Shown one piece after another: positions 15,036 through 23,392 of a stretch of DNA of 27,503 nucleotides. Within the stretch, counting starts at the first letter, position 1; the number at the start of each line of letters is the position of its first letter. A program made the translations under genes and the position numbers. Origin of the DNA: JANNWF01 sp038205755 (GTDB lineage Bacteria > Pseudomonadota > Gammaproteobacteria > Xanthomonadales > Xanthomonadaceae). The notes beneath the pieces are model-generated. The model saw only the letters and a program-made list of their open reading frames with translations, did no database searches and had not been told where the DNA came from. Where the stretch lies: positions 1-27,503 of the forward strand of contig JBBRBN010000053.1 in NCBI GenBank assembly GCA_038205755.1, given 5' to 3'.

Positions 15036-18000
15036 TCAGAGATGGTCGCGCCGGTCGGACGCCAGCAGCCGCTCAAACTCGGCCGCTGGCAGCGGCGGAG
15101 CAAACATGTAGCCCTGCCCCAGCCGACAGCCCAGCGCCTGCAAAAGCTCCGATTGCTCTGCGCTTTCCACCCCTTCGGCGGTCAGCGTCAACCCGAGGTC
15201 GCTGGCAAACGCCACGATGGTCCGCACGATGGCGCGATGCCGGTGGTTGGTGGACATGTCGAGAATAAAGCTGCGATCAATCTTGAGCGCATCGAACGGC
15301 GCCGACGCGAACGAATCGAGCGAGGAATACCCGGTTCCAAAATCGTCCACCACCAGCCCGACACCCAGGTCCTTGAGCGCCGCAAGGGTGGCGTGGGTGC
15401 GCGCCCGGTTGGCGCGGAAAACGGTCTCGGTCACCTCCAGGCTCAGGCACGTCGGCGCCACGCCACTGGACTCAAGCACCATCGCCACTTCGTCAACGAG
15501 GGTCGCACTGCCCATCTGGCGATCATCAAGATTGACGTTCAGACGAAGATCGGCATAGTCCGGATAGGTCATCTGCCAGCCGACCAGCTGGTCGCAGGCC
15601 ACCTGCAGGACCCAGCCATCAAGCTGGGCAATCAGGCCCATCTCCTCCGCCACCTGCAGGAACTCAGCCGGCAGCAGCAGCCCACGCGCGGGATGCCGCC
15701 AGCGCACCAACGCCTCACAGCCCACGATGCGGGCGTCGGCCAGCTGCACCAACGGCTGGAAGTAAACCTCGAACTGCCCGTTGCGCAGGGCAGAGCGCAG
15801 ATCGCGTTCAAGTTCGAAGCGAAGTCGCGCATCACCGTGCATGCTGTCGTCAAACAGCACAAATCCGGCCTTGCCGGCGGCCTTCGCCCGGTACATGGCG
15901 GTATCGGCGTCACGCAGAATCTGCACCGGGTTGCGGTATTCCGACCGCCCCTCGACGATGCCGATGCTGGCGCTCGAATAGGCAAGCTGCTCACCAATCT
16001 CGAACGGCGCTTCAAACAGCTGGATGACCCTGCGCGCGAGTGCGACCACCCGCTCGCGATCGCACGGGCCGAGCGGCAGAATCGTGAACTCGTCGCCGCC
16101 GTAGCGGGCGACCATCGCATCCCCAGCCAGCGCCGTGCTCATCTGGTCGGCAAGCGTCACCAGCAGCAGGTCGCCCGCGGCGTGGCCAAGGCTGTCATTG
16201 ACCAGCTTGAACCCGTCCAGATCAAGAAACAGCACGGCAAAGTCGTACACATCGGTCGCCCGCGCCTGCGCCAAACGCTGCTCCAGCGCCTCCTGGAACA
16301 TCAGTCGGTTGGGCAAGCCGGTCAGCGCATCGTGGGTGGCATGGAAGCGCAGCCGACGCTCGGCCTCCCGATGGCGGGTGATATCCAGCACCATGCCGGT
16401 AATGTGCGGCGCATCGTCAATCCGGATCGCCGAACAGCTCACCCGCACCCAGAAGCGCGTGCCGTCGCTGCGCAGATAGCAGCTCTCGAACTCAGACGGC
16501 AGCTGCTGCCCGGACTCGAGGTCGGCCAGCCTCTCGGCCGAGGCAATGTGCTGCTCCGGCGCCACCAGCTGACTGAAATCCAGACCGAACAGGGTCGCCT
16601 CGTCGTAGCCGAACATCGCCGTCAGCGCGCGGTTGGCATACACATAGCGGCGCCCGTTAGAGATGAAAACACCTACCTGGCTGTGTTCGACCAACGTGCG
16701 ATAGCGGGCCTCCGAACGAGCCAACGCCTCCGCCATCTGGCGCTGGCGAGTCACATCGATCACCGACCCGGCGAACTCGGTCGGCGCTCCGTTGCTGGAT
16801 CTCATGACGCCGGCGCTGACACTGCCCAATAGCCGACCACCGCTGCGGGTTCTCAGGTACACCTCGCGGTCTCGGATGATGCCGTCGCGCGCCAGGTCTT
16901 CGAGCACCTGGCGCCGCTCATTCGGGTCGAGGTAGACCTCCGCCATGCTCGGAGTAACCGCGCGCATATCCTCCACATTCGGGTAGCCAAGCATGGCCAG
17001 CAGGCCGTTATTCACCTCCAGAATCCGGCCATCGACGTGCGTCTTGAAGAGTCCGATGGGCGAACCTTCAAACAACTCGCGGTAGCGACGCTCGGCATCC
17101 TCGAGCGCCTGTCGGCGATCATTCTCGATGGTGATATCGCGCATCAGACCCGACGAAGCGATATCACCGCCGTACTGCACGGCATCAGCGTGCACCGCCA
17201 CCGTCACGAAATGGCCCAGTACATGCCGGACGCGAATCGTGTAGCGCTGCACATCCGACGAGCCGCCTTCGCGCTGCAGACGCCTGGCCGATTGCGCCGC
17301 AGCGTCCTCCGGGTGCACCAGCTCCATGTACTGGCGACCGGCCAGCTGCGCTCGGGTCAGACCGAGGATGTCCGCCATGGCCTGGTTGCAGAAAAGGATG
17401 ACCCCGCGCTGGATCAGAAACACGCCATCGCGACAGCTGTCAACCAGAACTTTGTAGAGGGCTTCGGACTCCCGGAGCGCCGCCTCCGCCGCCAGCGCTT
17501 GAGTGATCTCGACGGCAGACCCCTCGTAGGCCGACACGCGCCCCTGGGAGTCCCGGATCGCACGCGAGTTCTCACTCACCCAGATGAACTGTCCATCAAC
17601 CCGACGAACGCGGCTACGCTGATTGCTGAAGCTGCCATCAGCCTCGATCAGCCGGCGCAGCTCGCTGCGCCGGCTGGGGTCGACATAGAGCGCCGCCGCT
17701 GCATCGGCGCCGAGCTGCATCAGGGCCTCCGGGTTGGCGAAACCCAGCAACGAGGCCATTGCAGGATTGACGTCAATGAAACCGCCTCCGGGCAGGCTCC
17801 GGTACAGCCCCTCTGCCGCAGCAAGAAACAGTGCCTGGTAGCTCCCGCTTTGCGCGCCGAGGGCGACTTGATCCGCGGCTGAATCCTCGGCCAACAGACA
17901 AAGCAGGTACGCCTCACCCGCGTCCTCGAACAGCTCGCAGGTCAGCCGGCCGCTGGCGGCGCGGCCGTCACGACCGGCAAACTGCAGCCGCATTCCGTTG

Positions 18001-18215
18001 ATAGGCAGGCTGCTGCGTAAGCGCGACCAGACCAGTGAACGGGTGGTCAGGTCCGGCCACATTCCGATATCAACCGGGCGTCGTCCCAGCACTTCCTCGC
18101 GGCGATAACCCATGCGCCGCTCAAACGTACTGTTGACGTCGATGAAGGCGCCATTGGCCGCTTTGACGACGGCAACCATCGCCGAGGAATACCTGAAGGA
18201 AGAAGCGAGTCGCAT
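15036..18215 (-). CDS. Five-PAS GGDEF-EAL cyclic di-GMP signalling protein
   Basis: Predicted to make and/or break cyclic di-GMP in response to a signal sensed by PAS domains. The 1059 residues contain PAS-like units at about 7-110, 125-240, 250-365, 376-490 and 500-618, then GGDEF (about 624-790; YGGDEF at 705-710 intact) and EAL (about 798-1055; CEALVRW at 833-839, LEVTET, VVDDFGTGYSS at 955-965, KIDRSF, AEGVE). The inhibitory RxxD site expected at 697-700 reads AGDA, so product inhibition is probably absent. The core EAL residues look intact, so phosphodiesterase activity is likely. There is no membrane segment. I chose the ATG at 18215 because PAS-like sequence begins right after it; the frame is open for 54 more codons upstream. 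Confidence 0.9.
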   Translation of the reverse strand: MRLASSFRYSSAMVAVVKAANGAFIDVNSTFERRMGYRREEVLGRRPVDIGMWPDLTTRSLVWSRLRSSLPINGMRLQFAGRDGRAASGRLTCELFEDAGEAYLLCLLAEDSAADQVALGAQSGSYQALFLAAAEGLYRSLPGGGFIDVNPAMASLLGFANPEALMQLGADAAAALYVDPSRRSELRRLIEADGSFSNQRSRVRRVDGQFIWVSENSRAIRDSQGRVSAYEGSAVEITQALAAEAALRESEALYKVLVDSCRDGVFLIQRGVILFCNQAMADILGLTRAQLAGRQYMELVHPEDAAAQSARRLQREGGSSDVQRYTIRVRHVLGHFVTVAVHADAVQYGGDIASSGLMRDITIENDRRQALEDAERRYRELFEGSPIGLFKTHVDGRILEVNNGLLAMLGYPNVEDMRAVTPSMAEVYLDPNERRQVLEDLARDGIIRDREVYLRTRSGGRLLGSVSAGVMRSSNGAPTEFAGSVIDVTRQRQMAEALARSEARYRTLVEHSQVGVFISNGRRYVYANRALTAMFGYDEATLFGLDFSQLVAPEQHIASAERLADLESGQQLPSEFESCYLRSDGTRFWVRVSCSAIRIDDAPHITGMVLDITRHREAERRLRFHATHDALTGLPNRLMFQEALEQRLAQARATDVYDFAVLFLDLDGFKLVNDSLGHAAGDLLLVTLADQMSTALAGDAMVARYGGDEFTILPLGPCDRERVVALARRVIQLFEAPFEIGEQLAYSSASIGIVEGRSEYRNPVQILRDADTAMYRAKAAGKAGFVLFDDSMHGDARLRFELERDLRSALRNGQFEVYFQPLVQLADARIVGCEALVRWRHPARGLLLPAEFLQVAEEMGLIAQLDGWVLQVACDQLVGWQMTYPDYADLRLNVNLDDRQMGSATLVDEVAMVLESSGVAPTCLSLEVTETVFRANRARTHATLAALKDLGVGLVVDDFGTGYSSLDSFASAPFDALKIDRSFILDMSTNHRHRAIVRTIVAFASDLGLTLTAEGVESAEQSELLQALGCRLGQGYMFAPPLPAAEFERLLASDRRDHL

Positions 18216-18336
18216 GCGCCTGCTGGGAAGTTTTTTGGCGCGACCGGTCGCTACCTGAGGAGCACCGGAACCAATTGCGACCAATGTTGTTGTGAGGTAC
18301 CGCACCCGCCGCGCGACCCGCGAGGCGGTAATCCAG

Positions 18337-19260
18337 CTAGCGCGGCGCGTAGACCAGCAGCGCTGCCAAGCCCGCACCGATGGCGGCCGCCACCAGAATC
18401 AGCCACCCGTATGAAAACCTGGACCCTGGGTCGCCGGCCTCGTCGCCAGCCACATTCGCCGCGACCATCGGACGCGGGGTCGACCGAGGCGCCAATGAAG
18501 GGCGCCCGCCGCCGTCGGACGACGCGCCCTGGGCTCGCACCGCCTGCAGCGTCTGGGTAGTGCCCGCTGCCATGCCTGGCAGCGTCGCCGGCGCTGCGCT
18601 GCCGCGCGGCGGCAAACCGGGCGCTTCCAGCACAAACCGATGGCCGTCGACGGCGATCTGGTCGCCGGGGTGCAGCACCGCATTGCGCACGGGCACACCG
18701 TTGACCACGCTGCCTTCGGACGAGCCAACGCCGCGCAACAGCACGCACTCACCATGTATCTCAAGCGTGGCGTGGTGTTCAGGCAGATCTGGATCGTCCA
18801 GATGCACCTCCATGGTTGCGCCCCGGCCGATGCGCACTGGATCGCGCAGGCTCAAGCTGCGTCCGGAATAGCTGCCGCTGACGCCGCGCAGCACCACGCG
18901 AGCCGCTGCGGTGCGCTGGGCCGAGTCGACCAGCGGCCTACTGTCCGCCGGCACCGAGTCCTCGATCAGCGCGTCACGGTCAGGCTTCACCAGAACCTGC
19001 AGGCGTTCGAGGCTGACGACGTCTCCCAGTCTCAGGAATGCAAACTCCCGAACGGGCCGAGCATTCACATGCACGCCAGCCGCAGCATCAAGCACACTCA
19101 GCAGGATCCCGCGCTGCTCATCAACGCGAAATCCCGCGTGTCGCGCAGCAAGCCCGGCGTCGGGAATCAGTACCCGATTGCCAGGCGCGCTACCGACGGT
19201 CGCTTCACCATCTTCCAGCAGCACATCCGGGTGCTCGCCGTTGGGAAAACTCAAGCGCAT
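18337..19260 (-). CDS. Double FHA-domain protein with C-terminal membrane anchor
   Basis: FHA domains usually bind phosphothreonine peptides. The 307-residue product has one FHA-like unit at about 20-92 (ATVGSAPGN, AARHAGF, GVHVN) and a second at about 140-212 (VRIGRG, PEHHATL, VVNGVPV, HPGDQIAVDGHRFVL), a Gly/Ala/Pro/Ser-rich linker (about 215-280) and a single C-terminal hydrophobic segment (about 284-304). In both units the usual phosphate-binding serine before the RRH/HHA motif is replaced (Ala-Ala-Arg-His and Pro-Glu-His-His), and the first also lacks the Arg and Asn-Gly pair, so phosphopeptide binding is doubtful. The ATG at 19260 follows GGGAGGGGG. It precedes the GGDEF/EAL gene on the same strand by about 120 nt. 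Confidence 0.85.
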   Translation of the reverse strand: MRLSFPNGEHPDVLLEDGEATVGSAPGNRVLIPDAGLAARHAGFRVDEQRGILLSVLDAAAGVHVNARPVREFAFLRLGDVVSLERLQVLVKPDRDALIEDSVPADSRPLVDSAQRTAAARVVLRGVSGSYSGRSLSLRDPVRIGRGATMEVHLDDPDLPEHHATLEIHGECVLLRGVGSSEGSVVNGVPVRNAVLHPGDQIAVDGHRFVLEAPGLPPRGSAAPATLPGMAAGTTQTLQAVRAQGASSDGGGRPSLAPRSTPRPMVAANVAGDEAGDPGSRFSYGWLILVAAAIGAGLAALLVYAPR

Positions 19261-19400
19261 TTCCACACCCCCTCCCGCTCCTTCGCTGACTCTAGCACCG
19301 GGCAGGACAAAACGTGAAGTAGTAGGCAAAAAAAGCCTTTCGATGGAGTGTGCGGCCGGTTCACAATGCTGCGGCAGATCAGACTAAGGAATCCGGTGCC

Positions 19401-19676
19401 ATGCCCAGCATTGAAGTTCGACGGCAACACTCCAAGCCTATCAAGGAGGCGCGCAAAGCGGTGGAGCACGTGGCGGAGAAAATCGCTGAGCGCTTCGACG
19501 TCACGTACAAGTGGGAAGGCAATACGCTGCATTTCGAGCGCAGTGGCGTTGATGGTCATATTGCTCTCACTCGCGGCGAAGTCTGCGTCAGCGCCAACTT
19601 GAGCTTCTTTCTGCTCGCGCTGCGCGGGCCGATCGAGCGCGAGATACACAGCCAGATCGACAAGCAGTTCGCCTGA
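19401..19676 (+). CDS. Polyhydroxyalkanoic acid granule-region family protein
   Basis: The 91-residue cytoplasmic protein fits the putative polyhydroxyalkanoic acid system family (PHA_gran_rgn type): IEVRRQHSKPIKEARKAVEH at the start, a central WEGNTLHFERSGVDGHI and a C-terminal amphipathic stretch ALRGPIEREIHSQIDKQF. Members are widespread in proteobacteria, also where no polymer is made, and their biochemical role is not settled. The ATG at 19401 follows AAGGA; the in-frame residues before it are not conserved in style. It is divergent from the FHA gene. No pha synthase or phasin is in the window, so the name should not be read as proof of polymer storage. Confidence 0.8.
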   Translation: MPSIEVRRQHSKPIKEARKAVEHVAEKIAERFDVTYKWEGNTLHFERSGVDGHIALTRGEVCVSANLSFFLLALRGPIEREIHSQIDKQFA

Positions 19677-19681
19677 GCCCG

Positions 19682-20395
19682 TCACCGAGCGCGAAACGGG
19701 TTCGGGTCGGAGGCGAAAAGTCGCTCGGAAACATGCAGCTCGCGGGCAGCAATCTCATTGACGAAAGGCCCCGATCCGCCGAGCGCACGAAAGGCGTCAA
19801 AACCACGCTCCAGAAAACTTTGCAGCTCGCCCAATCCTGCGGCGCGCGCCGGCATTCTCGAGATGCGCAGAAGTTGCCCGATCAGGGGCTTGGAAACCGT
19901 GCGGTCGAGACTCTCGCCCACGTGCTGTATCAACCCGACCTGATGGGCCCGGAGGCGCGGCAGGCCGGCCTTCCTGTATGCCCGAGCGTAGCGCTGCAGC
20001 TCGACCGGGCCTTGGACTCCGTCGTTCGAGAGCACGCCGGCCACCCGCACGTCGAAGGCATGACTGAGCGCCGAGAGTTCGATCGCGTCGGCCGCCGCAG
20101 CCAGCAGCTTGACCGGCAGCACGCGTCGCATTATCGGCAGCACCCGCTCGATGTTGTTGTCGCGTGCACTCACGTCGAAGTCACCGTAAAGGTCGGACAG
20201 GAAGAACTCCGCGGCCGGTCGTTCGCGTGGTGACGCAAGAAAGTCAGCGAAGCTTTCGCGCAGCCGTGCGGCTTGGAATCGCTGCAGCTCAATCAGGATC
20301 GGTTTCCGGTTGACCGGGAAAAGATCGGGGTCACGGTAGCGCTTGTTGATCGCAAGGAGTCGCAGCAGACGTCGATCCAGGGCCGGGTGGCTCAT
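19682..20395 (-). CDS. Conserved proteobacterial protein of unknown function
   Basis: The 237-residue soluble, largely helical protein has no signal peptide or membrane segment. Its most striking stretch is FFLSDLYGDFDVSARDNNIE, followed by RVLPIMRRVLP, a pattern I recognise from uncharacterised conserved proteins of proteobacteria; I know of no function. It is rich in Arg, Leu and Ala, with acidic and basic faces typical of helical bundles. The ATG at 20395 is preceded by GGAAAA and begins MSHPALDRRLLRLLAIN; the longer frame upstream crosses the divergent promoter region and is unlikely to be translated. It is divergent from the patatin-like gene with a 157-nt gap, which suggests but does not prove joint regulation. 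Confidence 0.75.
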   Translation of the reverse strand: MSHPALDRRLLRLLAINKRYRDPDLFPVNRKPILIELQRFQAARLRESFADFLASPRERPAAEFFLSDLYGDFDVSARDNNIERVLPIMRRVLPVKLLAAAADAIELSALSHAFDVRVAGVLSNDGVQGPVELQRYARAYRKAGLPRLRAHQVGLIQHVGESLDRTVSKPLIGQLLRISRMPARAAGLGELQSFLERGFDAFRALGGSGPFVNEIAARELHVSERLFASDPNPFRAR

Positions 20396-20495
20396 TTTTT
20401 CCAGACTCAGGGCGAAACGGCGTGCATAGTGCCACGTCCCCAAAATGCTGCGGCATCCCAATCCAACCGACGGCCGGACTGCGACCAAGGTCGGA

Positions 20496-20523
20496 TTGCC
20501 CGGGAGGCCTTCACAGCTACAAT
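20496..20523 (+). promoter_or_regulatory. Sigma70-type promoter of the patatin-like gene
   Basis: TTGCCC at 20496-20501 (4 of 6 matches to TTGACA) and TACAAT at 20518-20523 (5 of 6 matches to TATAAT) are 16 nt apart. Transcription would start near 20530, leaving a leader of about 23 nt before the ATG at 20553. The gtccccaa near 20441 and ttggggac at 20524-20531 form a spaced inverted repeat around it that could be an operator. Confidence 0.65.
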
Positions 20524-20552
20524 TGGGGACTTCCCCCCAGCGGACCGCCACA

Positions 20553-21806
20553 ATGCTGTCTCTACAACCAGCGACCCGGCACGCGCCGAGCTCGGCACGC
20601 ATCGGCGTAGCGATTGCCGGGGGAGGCCCGGTGGGTGGCATGTACGAACTCGGCGTGCTGCGCGCGCTTGATGAGGCCGTTGAGGGCCTTGATCTCACCA
20701 ATCTCACTGTCTACGTTGGCGTGAGCTCAGGCGCGTTCATCGCCGCGGCGTTGGCCAACCGCATGAATACGGCCGATATCACGCGCATCTTCGTTACCGA
20801 AAATGCTCATGACGTGAAGTTCCGTCCCGAACTGTTCCTGCGGCCAGCGTTCTACGAATATGCGCAGCGGCTATCCAGCGTTCCCCGCGTCCTGTTCCGG
20901 TGGTGGCGCGATGTGCTGTTGGACCCCGCGGCCGCCAGCGCGAACGATGCGTTCAATCGGCTGGGGTCTCTGATACCCACCGGGCTGTTCGACAACGAAG
21001 AGATTGGCCGCTTCCTCGCGCGCGCGTTCAGCCTGCATGGGCGCACCAACGACTTTCGCGAGCTTCGGCGCAAGCTCTTCGTGGTCGCAGTTGACCTCGA
21101 CAGCGGTGAAGCGGTGCGCTTCGGGTCCGCCGGCTGGGACGACGTACCGATTTCGCGCTCGATTCAGGCCAGTTCTGCGCTGCCCGGTCTCTACCCGCCT
21201 GTGACCATCCGCAATCGGCAATTCGTGGACGGCGCGCTGCGCCGGACCATGCACGCATCAGTGGCGCTGGAGCAGGGTATCGACCTGCTGCTGGGAATCA
21301 ATCCGCTGGTTCCATTTGACGCCACCCAGGCGCGCCAGTCGGGTCGGCCCCCGGCCAGCCTGATCGAGGGCGGGCTGCCGGCCGTGCTGTCGCAAACGTT
21401 CAGGACACTGCTGCAGTCGCGCATGCAGGTGGGCATTGCCAAGTATGCACAGCAGTACGACGACGTCGACAAGCTCTACCTGGAGCCGGATTCAAACGAC
21501 GCGGAGATGTTCTTCACCAGCGCGTTCAGCTACCGCTCCCGGCGCAATGTGTGCGACCACGCCTATCGGGCAACGCTGAACGACTTGCGCAAGCAGGCCG
21601 ATGTGCTCCGCCCCCTGCTTGCGCGCCACGGACTACGACTGCGCGACGAAGTGCTCGGCGATCTGGAGCGTACGATGCTCGACGGTCTCGCACCCGAGCG
21701 GCGCCGGCACAGCAATACCACCGCGCAGCTGCGCCGGGCGCTGGATGATGTTGAGTCGCTGCTGGTGCAGCGCCGCCGGCCGGCGGTCCGCCGGCGGCGG
21801 CAGTGA
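20553..21806 (+). CDS. Patatin-like phospholipase
   Basis: Patatin-family lipid acyl hydrolase with a Ser-Asp dyad. The 417-residue product carries the oxyanion-hole glycines GGGPVGG (23-29), the nucleophile elbow GVSSG with Ser58 (56-60) and the catalytic Asp226 in VDGA (225-228), plus SSALPGLYPPV just before it as in the family. No signal peptide is visible, so action on cytoplasmic or membrane lipids is more likely than secretion. The last 20 residues are very rich in arginine (VQRRRPAVRRRRQ), which could contact membranes or nucleic acid. The ATG at 20553 sits about 30 nt after a good -10 box. The native substrate is unknown. It ends convergent with the SlyD-like gene. Confidence 0.9.
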   Translation: MLSLQPATRHAPSSARIGVAIAGGGPVGGMYELGVLRALDEAVEGLDLTNLTVYVGVSSGAFIAAALANRMNTADITRIFVTENAHDVKFRPELFLRPAFYEYAQRLSSVPRVLFRWWRDVLLDPAAASANDAFNRLGSLIPTGLFDNEEIGRFLARAFSLHGRTNDFRELRRKLFVVAVDLDSGEAVRFGSAGWDDVPISRSIQASSALPGLYPPVTIRNRQFVDGALRRTMHASVALEQGIDLLLGINPLVPFDATQARQSGRPPASLIEGGLPAVLSQTFRTLLQSRMQVGIAKYAQQYDDVDKLYLEPDSNDAEMFFTSAFSYRSRRNVCDHAYRATLNDLRKQADVLRPLLARHGLRLRDEVLGDLERTMLDGLAPERRRHSNTTAQLRRALDDVESLLVQRRRPAVRRRRQ

Positions 21807-21845
21807 TCGCGCCCGTCGGTCGCTGGACTGCCGGTCGAGCACAGA

Positions 21846-22328
21846 TCAGTGGTGATGACCGCCCGGCGCATGGGCGTGACCGTGGGCCAGCTCTTCCTCG
21901 CTGGCGTCACGAACGTCGATGACCTCGACCTGGAAACTCAGCGTCTTGCCAGCCATCGGGTGGTTCATGTCGAGGTCGACCACACTCATACCGACCTTGA
22001 TGACCGTCGCCAGCCGCTGACCCTGGCTGGTCTGCACCCGCGTGTGCATGCCCGGACGCAGCCGACCCGCATCGCGCAGCTGCTTCTTGGGGGCCCGCTG
22101 CAGCAGGCCCGGCTGATGCTGGCCGTACGCATCCTCGGGCGCAACCGTCACCTCGAACTGGTCGCCGGCGCAATGACCCAGCAAGGCCGCCTCCAGCCCG
22201 GGGATGATGCCGCCATGACCGACCAGTATCGCCAGCGCATCGCCACCCGTGGATGATTCGATAGCCGGCTGACCCGGTTCGGAAACGGTGTAGTGGAACT
22301 GGACAACGCTGTCCTTGGCAATCTGCAT
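21846..22328 (-). CDS. SlyD-like FKBP-type peptidyl-prolyl isomerase
   Basis: Cytoplasmic prolyl isomerase and chaperone of the SlyD group. The 160-residue product starts MQIAKDSVVQFHYTV, has the FKBP active-site pieces LVGHGGIIPGLEAALLGH and VAPEDAYGQ, the inserted chaperone flap in the middle, and DLDMNHPMAGKTLSFQVEVI at the end of the core, all typical of SlyD. A short C-terminal tail with many histidines (HGHAHAPGGHHH) resembles SlyD metal-binding tails, so nickel or zinc binding is plausible though not proven. The ATG at 22328 is the family's start; the ribosome binding site is weak. It is convergent with the patatin-like gene (40-nt gap). Confidence 0.92.
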   Translation of the reverse strand: MQIAKDSVVQFHYTVSEPGQPAIESSTGGDALAILVGHGGIIPGLEAALLGHCAGDQFEVTVAPEDAYGQHQPGLLQRAPKKQLRDAGRLRPGMHTRVQTSQGQRLATVIKVGMSVVDLDMNHPMAGKTLSFQVEVIDVRDASEEELAHGHAHAPGGHHH

Positions 22329-22641
22329 GATTCACTTCGGGGTAGATCGGGGACGCGGATGCTATGCCCATTCTGGCCTCTCCGCCAGCGGCAGCCGACT
22401 GCTTGCGCATGGGCTCCAACCCGGCCTCGAATGCGCCAGCGACCCGTCGACGTACATACTTGAGCGAAAGGCGGAACGCTTGGCACCGCGGACGGAATCA
22501 CTCAACGCTTCACAGAGCGCCAGAACGGGCGCGCCAGCAACCGGGATGGCGGCTTCAATGAGACGACTTTCTGATCGCTGGATGAGATTCCGACCTGATC
22601 CCGACGCTCACCAGCTGCCGGCACGAAGAGGAAACGGATCG
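22329..22641. other. Divergent intergenic region, slyD-like / NlpC-P60
   Basis: This 313-nt stretch separates two divergent genes, so it should carry a promoter for each. The plus-strand frame of the NlpC/P60 gene stays open through it, but the encoded residues are not conserved in style and no ribosome binding site supports an earlier start. I see no confident -35/-10 pair, terminator or RNA gene. Confidence 0.5.
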
Positions 22642-23172
22642 ATGAACCGATGGCCAGCCGCGAATGCCAGCGCGTTCCAGATCCTCGCTGACGTGGGTGC
22701 CGTTGCCATTCGCCTCGCGCTTGTGGCGATCCTGATGGCCCTGCTGGGCTGCGGCGGCGGCAATAGCCGCCGCAGCTCAAGTGCCTCGGATCTGGCGGCT
22801 GCCAATGGTGTATCGATGCACGCGATCGGACTGGTGGGCACACCCTACCGATACGGCGGCAACTCACCCGCATCTGGGTTCGACTGCAGTGGCTTGATCG
22901 GCTATGTCTATCGCGAAGCAGCCGGGATCAGCCTGCCGCGCAGCACCCGCGATATTGCCGCCATGGCAGCTCCTAACGTGGCAGCCGAGGAGCTGAGGGT
23001 TGGCGATCTCATCCTGTTTGGCAGCAAGCACCAGGTTGAACACGCAGGAATCTATGTCGGTGAGCGGCGCTTTGTGCACGCGCCGTCAGCGGGGGGAACC
23101 GTTCGACTTGACTCGCTGGACTCCGAGCACTGGAAGCGCAGGCTGCTCGGTGGCCGCCGGCCGATTCGCTGA
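22642..23172 (+). CDS. NlpC/P60 family cell-wall peptidase lipoprotein
   Basis: Predicted peptidoglycan endopeptidase of the Spr/MepS-NlpC kind, anchored in the envelope. The 176-residue product has a hydrophobic segment (21-36) ending in LLGC, a lipobox with Cys37 as the acylated residue, then a single NlpC/P60 domain (about 55-172). Catalytic residues are visible: Cys82 in GFDCSGLIGYVY, His134 in HAGIYVG and His146 in FVHAPS. The ATG at 22642 follows GAGGAAA at good spacing, which settles the start. The N-terminal part before the hydrophobic segment is rather long (about 20 residues) and has only one early basic residue (Arg3), so signal processing is less certain than the enzyme family. 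Confidence 0.91.
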   Translation: MNRWPAANASAFQILADVGAVAIRLALVAILMALLGCGGGNSRRSSSASDLAAANGVSMHAIGLVGTPYRYGGNSPASGFDCSGLIGYVYREAAGISLPRSTRDIAAMAAPNVAAEELRVGDLILFGSKHQVEHAGIYVGERRFVHAPSAGGTVRLDSLDSEHWKRRLLGGRRPIR

Positions 23173-23231
23173 ACGCCGGCCGGAATCGCGGCAACCCGGC
23201 ACTGGCGGTTTGTCGGAAGGCGCCAGCGATC

Positions 23232-23392
23232 GCCCGAATGGCTCGCGAATTCGCGTGATGGTCGCGCAGGATATTGTTCGCACAAGGGACTACCGAAGGA
23301 GCGGCGTAGCCGGCCATACGACCCACTGAGGAAAATCTCCTGTGCGGACAAGAGACAAGCGAGGGCGCGTGAGATTCATGAAATATGCGGGC
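23232..23392. repeat. ~160-bp palindromic intergenic element, copy A
   Basis: Starts gcccgaat and ends atgcgggc, and aligns along its full length with copy B at 25051-25210 (about 88% identical by eye). Both share gaattcgcg, gatggtcgcgcagga, a central ctaccgaaggagcggcgtag and ggacaagagacaagcgag. The internal inverted repeat (cgcaca.../...tgtgcg) is imperfect in this copy. It lies between convergent genes, and the TAG just at its right end is the stop codon of the minus-strand gene at 23392-24009. It has no coding capacity, consistent with a non-autonomous mobile or REP/MITE-type element. Confidence 0.8.

Noticed and set aside
15042..16832. 596-codon plus-strand frame opposite the GGDEF-EAL gene
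   Set aside because: Composition is that of a GC-rich antisense frame and the minus strand carries unmistakable GGDEF and EAL domains.
22315..22641. N-terminal extension of the NlpC/P60 protein by 109 residues
   Set aside because: A strong ribosome binding site and a lipoprotein signal fit the start at 22642; the upstream residues are Arg/Ser-rich without pattern and the first codons would overlap the SlyD-like gene start.
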